NCBI GenBank assembly: GCA_947502885.1
Contig: CANNBP010000008.1
Coordinates: forward strand, 62,001 to 126,000
From: an uncultured Aquimarina sp.
GTDB taxonomy: Bacteria; Bacteroidota; Bacteroidia; Flavobacteriales; Flavobacteriaceae
Length of the DNA stretch: 64,000 nucleotides
Direction: 5' to 3'
The notes beneath the pieces are model-generated. The model saw nothing but the letters and a program-made list of their open reading frames with translations, was not told the origin of the DNA and did no database searches. This document shows positions 55,001-61,555 of the stretch, in pieces (positions within the stretch are counted from its first letter, which is position 1; each line of letters begins with the position of its first letter). The position numbers were made by a program, and so were the translations under genes.

Positions 55001-58000
55001 GGCGACTTGTCGTTAATAAGAATGTTTCATTTACGGCAGTAGATAACTATCCCGATGCTTATAGGTCTGTAGCTGCATGGCGACAAGCAAAAGCAATAGG
55101 AAGTTCTTCTGCTCAATATGAGATTAAAAAATTAGAAGAGTACACTCAAATCCATCTAAAGAATAAAAAAGGATGTGTTATAGCTATCTCGAATGAGATG
55201 AAACCCGATCAAGGTGATTTTGATACTATTATCAAGGATTGTGTCGAAGTATTTGGTAGTCGTAATACAAAACCAGAATATGATAAAGTAAATGAGAAGT
55301 TTGGGTTTACGATTTTTGGAAAAGATAACGTGCCAATTTGTGTAAGTTATGGTGTATATGATACTGCAAAAGAGGCACTAGAACATATTGATACAGTTTT
55401 TAAATTAGGAGAAAGTAAAACGAATTATTTACTATCCGGAGATCAGGGTAACCCCGAATATAATTTTATTCTTAGAGACAAGTATGATTCATTTCTTGCT
55501 TTGCCACCAGATCATTTTGAAACCGAATCTGATCGGTCAAAGGCATTAAATAGAATGATACGGTATGTAAAAAACAACAAGCTTCCTGTTTTTGTAAAAG
55601 AAGAACCTAGAAGATATGTATGGTCATTGCTTGGGGAAGAAAAAGAAACATTATTAACTGCAACGTCAGAGTTTACGTCAAAAGCAAGAGCACAAGCAAA
55701 TTTTGATAAGGCAATTGTTGCAGAAGCTAAGAAATCAAACAACGAATTTTATAGATCACATTGTTATGAGTTTGGTGTGACTGCTACCCCGGCACAATAC
55801 AAATACGTTTACGGTATCAGTAATACTCAAAAGGAATTTGAACCAATTTTTATGAGTTCAAGTACTTTTGATAAGCATGAAGAAGCTTCAAAAGGGTATA
55901 CCGAATTTATAAAAAAAATACCAGGTTTATCATTTAAGATCAATTCTAAAAAAGGAACAGGTTATGGTTTGTATGCATCTAATGCCAAAGAACCCATGGT
56001 GGTTGGATATAATCAAGAAGGGGATTTATTCTTAGAAAAGGCAAAGACAGTAACAAGTTATATACATAAAATATATACCAAAACGCTAGCGCCAAAAGAA
56101 AGTTTTGTTAGTCGTGAAATGGTAGAAAATCAAAAAGGTAGATATGAGTGGCGATTTTATAAAAAAAATGGTCCATTGGCAATAAGTCCATATCAATGCC
56201 CAGACAAATCTAATGCCGCTCGAATCAAATCGATTATTTGCGATATGGTTCCTCTAATTAGCTTAAAACAATGCCCTAGTAAAGTAAATGTGATTTGTCC
56301 AGAAAAAGATCCGTATAGATTCCATTATCAGGTATGTTTTAATGATCGTCTAGGTAATGAATTTGTTCTGATAAGTTATATAGGATATGATTCTCATCAA
56401 GAAGCAGAAGATGCTTATCTAAAGCAGTGGTTAGAAATTATTCAAACAGCTACAGATAGACAAGAATACCAAAACAATGGATTGATAAGTTTAGATGAGA
56501 TATATAAGAATCCAGAAAAAAAAGAATGTGAAGATGCATCTTTTATTGCAGTTGTTCCAGAACGTATAAAACAAGAATTAGAAGCCCAAGGAAAAAATGT
56601 AATTGATCATTATACCCGCTTAGCAGATATATTTCCAATATATGAAATAAAGAGCCTTACTAAGCAAAGCTCTGAAGTTAAGGTTACATATAAGTACAAA
56701 GTAGTTGTGCCACAACAAATTTTAGAAGATACTGGGTGTAAAAAAACAAGTAAGATTCATTCACTGGGAACCCTGTTATGGCAAAGCGTTGATGACTATG
56801 ATACGGTTGAAAATGCAATAAATGCTTATCTGCATTTTTACAATCTTGCAGGTACTTCTAATAATTGCAGAATATTTTGTGAAAAAGGACAGTTTTATGT
56901 TGGGCTTGTCGAAGTGTTGGCCGAAAGTTTACATGAATATGAAACAGAAGAACAAGCTTGGGATGATGTATACCCTAAACGATTAGATGACTGTTTAAAT
57001 TGCTTGCCAGGAGGGGTAAGAGAATTTGCCTATGCTGCAGAAGAGACCAAAAATTATATCCCAGTTTGTGATCAAAACTATTGGAAATTTAAAATTGTAT
57101 CTCCAAAATACTTTGTTGTTGATCATAATTGCGATTATGATTCTGAAAAACTTAGAGATGATCAAATTCTATATTGGATATCAAAGCTGGAGCAACTAGA
57201 CTGGGATAAATATGTGATTGGACTCAATGATTCTGGTACAGGAGCATCTAATGTAACAAACTCCTCATTTTTGTCTCATATTGGGTATGGTTATAGTAGT
57301 AAAGAATTATGTGATTTAGTCTTTAGGATTCGAGAGGCTTTTCAGAGTTGTACAGAAAGTGAAGAAATTCATAGAGCCATAGCGGTTCGATCATTTTTAA
57401 CAGAAAAATACAGAGAAGATATAAAGTTATGTCAGGTAATAGCTCAAACAGATTTTAATAGTAAAGAAATACAACATTTATTACTGTACTTTCCTGTTCA
57501 TAAGACAGACGATGGATATTGTTACCGTTTATATTGGCCAGAAAATGATCTCAATAGTACACCAGAAGGGTTGCAACCTTGTGGCTGTGGAAATGATACA
57601 GTAGAAGTAGTAAAACCTTGTCATGAAAAGTATCCTTTTACGAGTAGTAATTGTTATGATTGTTGTACAGAAGCACTACAAGCATTTATAGAATTTTGTA
57701 GTTTGATTACGCATAAGTTATATAGTATAGAGTGCATTTCAAGAACCGAATATGGTCCATACTCTTTTCAAATCATTGATAAAAGACAAGAATTAGCATA
57801 TCATCCACAGCAATACGATAGTTTTCAGGAGGTGAAAAATGCCATAGAAATTACCAAGCATTGTGCGAATGATGTAGGAATGCATTTGGTAGAACATATA
57901 CTATTACGACCACAAAGCGAAGTAGATTGTACAAAAGTTAGTATAGATGCCAATGGAAATCAAACTACAGTAAGTTGTTTGTTACCTGTATGTCCAGATT

Positions 58001-59115
58001 ATAATTGCCAAATTGAATGGCAACCAGATATGGATAAAAACGACCCATGTGCAGATGAAGATATTTCCAAAATTTACTACACACCAGGAAGTGATCCATA
58101 TTCGTTTTGGGCAACGATTGTAATGCCTTCGTGGCACAAACGATTTAGAACAAAAGAACAAAGAGAAACTTTTGAAACCTTTTTGTATAAAGAAGCTCCT
58201 GCATTAGTAGGGTTGCATATTTTATGGTTAAGCCCAAGAGATTTATGCAAGTTTGAAGACACTTATAAAAAATGGTTAGCATGGAAAGAAAATCCATCTT
58301 CATTACTTTGTTATCCAAATATTTCATCATTAAACTGTGCGCTTTCTGATTGTATAAAAACACTAATGTCAGAACCTTTTTGCGAATCTGCTCCAGAACA
58401 AGAAGGAGATTGTAATTGTAATAAAACCGAAAAAGATAAAGAAGTAACCAAAGGAACTATGTTCTGGGGGTATTGCCCACCAGACCATCAAATTCCTCAA
58501 GATACCATAACTCATTTAGCTTCTTCTACAAGAAATATAGAGGTAAAGCAAAATGTGGTTAAAGAACCTGTTAAAAGCAAGACAATATCTTCTAAGAAAA
58601 AGGAGATAACAGAAAGTAAGAAAAATAAGATTTCTAAAACCACAAAAAAAGAACCTGTTAAAGCTATTACCAAAAAGAAAACGGAGAGTGTTTTAACGGT
58701 AATTCGAAAAAGAAAACCAAAATATTTGAATACAATAAAAAACTCTGCCAATAAGGCTATGACCAAGACCAAAAGTTATGAGCGAACATTGTTTTTTGTA
58801 GAAAATACCCCAACTATACAAGGATATACTAGGCTGGTTGACTTTTTTAATAAATATAGTTTACAAAAAGATAATAATGTTGACGGTTTTCTAATCCTTT
58901 TAAAAAATGCGACGTGGCATTTATTAGATGCTCTTGTTTTAAAAGAAAATAAGACGTTAAGTAAAGCGCATCTAGATCGTCTTAAGAGTAGTTTTATGAT
59001 ACTTACAAAAAAAGGATTATCACTTAAGAAACTACATACCGAATGGAAAAGTGAAGATTTAAAATCAAAAGCATTTGCAAAGCCTTTATCTCAAATGAAC
59101 AAATTGCTAAAATAG
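52093..59115 (+). CDS. Giant eCIS baseplate protein with YegP-like repeats (Pvc12 place)
   Basis: The 2340-aa protein lies in the Pvc12 place, seven bases after the gp47-like gene. Residues 1-560 look like the usual core (NLSGKIWTDHNVHDPGVTIL near the start). From about 565 to 1640 I see roughly ten or more units of strand-strand-helix form, each with Y-x-F/W at the first strand and S-x-x-Y/F-x-S/T-x-x-E-A before the helix, as in the YegP/DUF1508 fold. Clear ones start near residues 565, 921, 1067, 1170, 1234, 1346, 1406 and 1591. The region about 1930-2140 returns to a wedge-like domain; a Lys-rich tail (about 2145-2230) and a helical end follow. The repeats could reach outward from the baseplate. 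Confidence 0.78.
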   Translation: MAELENNRISVIKQNDPDLPDYLDFDKLRKEGLAHIGNLSGKIWTDHNVHDPGVTILEVLIYAIMDLGYKTNLPFEDLIAFQNQNGKDDNFLTPLEILTNNPVTILDYRKLLLDVKGVRNAWLEVTSQESLYLNSNTNTLLCNTPNSASGISGITSQRYNKIELNGLYKVYVEKNDDGINNDVLVKRVKKTLNQHRNLCEDFVSVEVLKPLKIGVCLEAELHIGYVAEKIYKEIFEKIKQYIQPEITYYTLEELLDKGRAIDDIFAGRPYLDKSHGFVDTEELESFDRPHELHLSDLYQVILNIEGVRKVKNLVVKGGQIVNEESKDWVEGNRIPEGYVPSFSVENTCIDLYNAQGSLAINKPQVHKSFSFPKKFIMPIESLDTSVPTGRYREDLEEYYSIQNDFPVVYGIGEDGLPDRSTVQRKTQALQLKGYLLFYDQMLANYTSQLSHIRSLFSLKPENQRTSEDKKTYFTQIPNSIPGLEELLRFYNQNEVMIEGTILAVPISNNETWQKTCIKLKNNPTIELTIGNYCNDKDGALDLFSFSSTGVRTMYINQLIDSLFNEKYTIEILQDRKGYFFVIQAEFPDDVVLIGTNRYEKESEARKEAKNLVFIATMEQSYHLVTDASETIVPDKHFFDISYNPLSYINLIQEITEDKEEYKIRRKKFLDHLLARFGEEFTAYTVLQYRHKKDSKNNDSEIIHHQSNYINKFPEVSRNRGKAFDYSEPSWGTDNVSGFEKRISLLSGIENYTRHNLCNFEVLQSFRILLKDWTGTPFFRSNKGYESLEELYETSRKILKQLRDPESYKQLEKNLNGFDANTMHRIFSEKPGPENIIVTKYNYHQQLCNADHDIVVISKSMKMRSEKVGFDKKEDFIKNINTQTLVSSDVNKSDLYRLVPLDGKNGYIDANALHCDIETLITWKWHVYNEVAKENVACDQVFSTSDEAWQDMIQNAKLDAYLTTHDIALQWRLVVNKNVSFTAVDNYPDAYRSVAAWRQAKAIGSSSAQYEIKKLEEYTQIHLKNKKGCVIAISNEMKPDQGDFDTIIKDCVEVFGSRNTKPEYDKVNEKFGFTIFGKDNVPICVSYGVYDTAKEALEHIDTVFKLGESKTNYLLSGDQGNPEYNFILRDKYDSFLALPPDHFETESDRSKALNRMIRYVKNNKLPVFVKEEPRRYVWSLLGEEKETLLTATSEFTSKARAQANFDKAIVAEAKKSNNEFYRSHCYEFGVTATPAQYKYVYGISNTQKEFEPIFMSSSTFDKHEEASKGYTEFIKKIPGLSFKINSKKGTGYGLYASNAKEPMVVGYNQEGDLFLEKAKTVTSYIHKIYTKTLAPKESFVSREMVENQKGRYEWRFYKKNGPLAISPYQCPDKSNAARIKSIICDMVPLISLKQCPSKVNVICPEKDPYRFHYQVCFNDRLGNEFVLISYIGYDSHQEAEDAYLKQWLEIIQTATDRQEYQNNGLISLDEIYKNPEKKECEDASFIAVVPERIKQELEAQGKNVIDHYTRLADIFPIYEIKSLTKQSSEVKVTYKYKVVVPQQILEDTGCKKTSKIHSLGTLLWQSVDDYDTVENAINAYLHFYNLAGTSNNCRIFCEKGQFYVGLVEVLAESLHEYETEEQAWDDVYPKRLDDCLNCLPGGVREFAYAAEETKNYIPVCDQNYWKFKIVSPKYFVVDHNCDYDSEKLRDDQILYWISKLEQLDWDKYVIGLNDSGTGASNVTNSSFLSHIGYGYSSKELCDLVFRIREAFQSCTESEEIHRAIAVRSFLTEKYREDIKLCQVIAQTDFNSKEIQHLLLYFPVHKTDDGYCYRLYWPENDLNSTPEGLQPCGCGNDTVEVVKPCHEKYPFTSSNCYDCCTEALQAFIEFCSLITHKLYSIECISRTEYGPYSFQIIDKRQELAYHPQQYDSFQEVKNAIEITKHCANDVGMHLVEHILLRPQSEVDCTKVSIDANGNQTTVSCLLPVCPDYNCQIEWQPDMDKNDPCADEDISKIYYTPGSDPYSFWATIVMPSWHKRFRTKEQRETFETFLYKEAPALVGLHILWLSPRDLCKFEDTYKKWLAWKENPSSLLCYPNISSLNCALSDCIKTLMSEPFCESAPEQEGDCNCNKTEKDKEVTKGTMFWGYCPPDHQIPQDTITHLASSTRNIEVKQNVVKEPVKSKTISSKKKEITESKKNKISKTTKKEPVKAITKKKTESVLTVIRKRKPKYLNTIKNSANKAMTKTKSYERTLFFVENTPTIQGYTRLVDFFNKYSLQKDNNVDGFLILLKNATWHLLDALVLKENKTLSKAHLDRLKSSFMILTKKGLSLKKLHTEWKSEDLKSKAFAKPLSQMNKLLK

Positions 59116-59123
59116 ACTAGAAC

Positions 59124-60740
59124 ATGATTAATAGGCATCTTATAGGGAAACAAGTATTAGAATTAGAAATTGCTTCTTCAAAAAATGCCTATGCCTTACA
59201 ACAAAAAGTAAGTGAATTTGTGTGGAAGGAACTTTCTGCGAAAATGAGCGTTTTGTTTGATAGTATGATAACCGAAGATCAAGTTTTATCTATAGATCTT
59301 CTTGAAATTGACTTGGGAGAAATTGCCATTGAAGATATTGGTACTGCACGAATGTCTAATTTGATCATATCTCTTTTAGAAGAAAAAATAAGAGAGAAAC
59401 TAGGAAATCATCTATATAAGGAAAAGTACTATGGATCGAAAGGAAATAGACAAAGCCAAAAATTATTTGATTATAAGAATGGGTTTTCAGCTAAAGGAGA
59501 AAATCAATATAAAAACCTTGATAATGAAATAAGTAATCAAAGAGAAAACACCCCGCAATTACTTAGAAGATATTATTTTGAAGCTTGGCTATATTGGTTG
59601 CATAAAGGAACATTTTCGTCTTATTCGATAGTGCCAGAAGATAATTGGATAATTCTAGTTTTAGAAACTTTGGGAACAGACATTCAGGCTGTTACTCAAT
59701 TAGAACAAATACTAAAAAAATATCCAATCGCACTAAGAAGACTAATTGTTCAACACTCCTCAAAAGAATTGCGATCAATTGTCGAATTGTATACAGGTTA
59801 TGCCCAAAAAGAGTTCATACAAATACTAAAAGAAATTAAACTCAATTTTAATGATAAGCAATTAACGATTTTTAATAATACTCAGATTTCTTTACGTGCA
59901 TTAGAAATTAAAATATGGGAAAAAGTATATGAGTTGGTCATATTCAAAAGGTTGAAATGTAAGAGTAGTGTTATAGGGGTGGAGGTGATAAAGTTTCTTT
60001 TAGAAGAAAATGTAATCCTCACAAATAATTTACAAAGATTAGTTTCTAAAACACAAAACAAAAATAAAAGCAAAAACAGGAATGTTGATCAATATAATAC
60101 GTTAAAAAGACTCTTAAAAGATGATTCTGTTTTAAAAGCAATGCGTTTAAAAAGTGAAGATTTTATAGAGAATAAAACTCTAGAAAAATTTATAAAAAAC
60201 GATGGAGATCATCTTATTTCTGAAATTAAAGCTATAGAATCTCCTCAGTATTTTAAAAACGCGGGATTAGTAATGTTGCATCCTTTTTTTAATCATTTAT
60301 TAAAAAAAATCAACTTTATAAAAGAAGAAAAATTCATAAGCTTTGAAACAAGAAGTAAAGCCGTATTACTGCTACATTTTTTGGCAACAGGAGAAGAGCA
60401 TCCAAAAGAATACGAAATGGTATTACCCAAGTTTCTTTGCGAATTACCTGTTAATGCACCTATAGATCGTAGTATTTGTCTATCCAAAAAAGAAAAAGAA
60501 GAGGCAAATACATTGTTAAAGGCAGTCATAGAACATTGGGGAGCAATAGGAACAGCTTCACCAGATGGGTTAAGAGAAGGCTTTCTTAAGCGAGAAGGAA
60601 AATTAGAAAAAGAAGAAACAGGATGGAAATTATTTGTTGAGCAAAAAACGATAGATATTTTGCTTGATAAGCTCCCATGGAGTATCAGTATTATAAAACT
60701 TCCATGGATGAAAGAGATGTTAAAAATAGAATGGAGATAA
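59124..60740 (+). CDS. CIS tape-measure protein (Pvc14-like)
   Basis: The 538-aa protein matches the contractile injection system tape measure family: HLIGKQVLELEIASSKNAYA at the start with LLEIDLGEI, and the C-terminal region GLVMLHPFFNHLLKKINFI and PWSISIIKLPWM. It sets particle length and resides in the tube lumen in related systems. It starts 8 bases after the giant gene. Confidence 0.88.
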   Translation: MINRHLIGKQVLELEIASSKNAYALQQKVSEFVWKELSAKMSVLFDSMITEDQVLSIDLLEIDLGEIAIEDIGTARMSNLIISLLEEKIREKLGNHLYKEKYYGSKGNRQSQKLFDYKNGFSAKGENQYKNLDNEISNQRENTPQLLRRYYFEAWLYWLHKGTFSSYSIVPEDNWIILVLETLGTDIQAVTQLEQILKKYPIALRRLIVQHSSKELRSIVELYTGYAQKEFIQILKEIKLNFNDKQLTIFNNTQISLRALEIKIWEKVYELVIFKRLKCKSSVIGVEVIKFLLEENVILTNNLQRLVSKTQNKNKSKNRNVDQYNTLKRLLKDDSVLKAMRLKSEDFIENKTLEKFIKNDGDHLISEIKAIESPQYFKNAGLVMLHPFFNHLLKKINFIKEEKFISFETRSKAVLLLHFLATGEEHPKEYEMVLPKFLCELPVNAPIDRSICLSKKEKEEANTLLKAVIEHWGAIGTASPDGLREGFLKREGKLEKEETGWKLFVEQKTIDILLDKLPWSISIIKLPWMKEMLKIEWR

Positions 60741-60852
60741 GATCGCAAGTTGATATAAAGATTGCAACTATAGATTTGATATCGATAAATTGGTTGGCAG
60801 CTTTATTTTATGATGTAAATTACAGTATAAAAATCAACAGAAATTTAAAATT

Positions 60853-61542
60853 ATGATGTCATTATTCGACAATTTATTCTTGTATGAAATTGTTCTCCTG
60901 TTTTTAGGGGTATTTCTGTTTATGTTATTATGTGGGGCGCTAGTTTATTATATTATTAAGAAAGAAGAGATAAAAAAACTATTGTTCTTTTTTCCTATCG
61001 CGATTATTATGATTGGATACCCTAGCGTTCAGGAAATACAAATTGAGAATGATAAATTTTCGTTAAGGAAGTTTTCAGACAGGGTAATTGAAAATCCAGA
61101 GGATACTGTAGCTCAACAGGAACTTACAAAGGTTACCGAGAAATTAGAAAAAAGAGCAACCAACACAGAAGATTTACAAGCTGTAGCAGAAGCCAATTTA
61201 CTTTTAGGAAACTCTGATAAAGCAATACAATTAACCAATAAAGCGATAGAGTTTAGAATTGAAAGAATAGAAGAAGATGAGCAAATAGGTGATCAACCAG
61301 AAGATAGTTTGTCAACTGTAGATAGGCAAAAAGAAATAGAAAACATAGAAACTCTTGAAGGAATTAAAAGTATCGCCACTTTACAAAAGGAGATAAAAAG
61401 TGATCCAACAATCATTAAAGACAGTCTAAGATTAAAGGAGAAAATTAATGAGGTCCATTGGAAGAATCCTAAAACAGGAAAATATTTGAATAAGAAAATT
61501 ATGCTGAGTCGTAATGTAAAAGATACATTAAATAAACCATAG
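60853..61542 (+). CDS. Membrane-anchored helical protein of unknown role
   Basis: The 229-aa protein has two membrane helices near the N-terminus (about 9-35 and 42-60) and a long charged helical tail (65-229). Part of the tail (ALLGN-like AEANLLLGNSDKAIQLTNKA) resembles a single TPR unit. It lies between the tape-measure gene and the DUF4157 gene, 14 bases before the latter. It may anchor, release or protect against the neighbouring effector; the sequence does not decide. Confidence 0.6.
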   Translation: MMSLFDNLFLYEIVLLFLGVFLFMLLCGALVYYIIKKEEIKKLLFFFPIAIIMIGYPSVQEIQIENDKFSLRKFSDRVIENPEDTVAQQELTKVTEKLEKRATNTEDLQAVAEANLLLGNSDKAIQLTNKAIEFRIERIEEDEQIGDQPEDSLSTVDRQKEIENIETLEGIKSIATLQKEIKSDPTIIKDSLRLKEKINEVHWKNPKTGKYLNKKIMLSRNVKDTLNKP

Positions 61543-61555
61543 AATAATAAAATAA

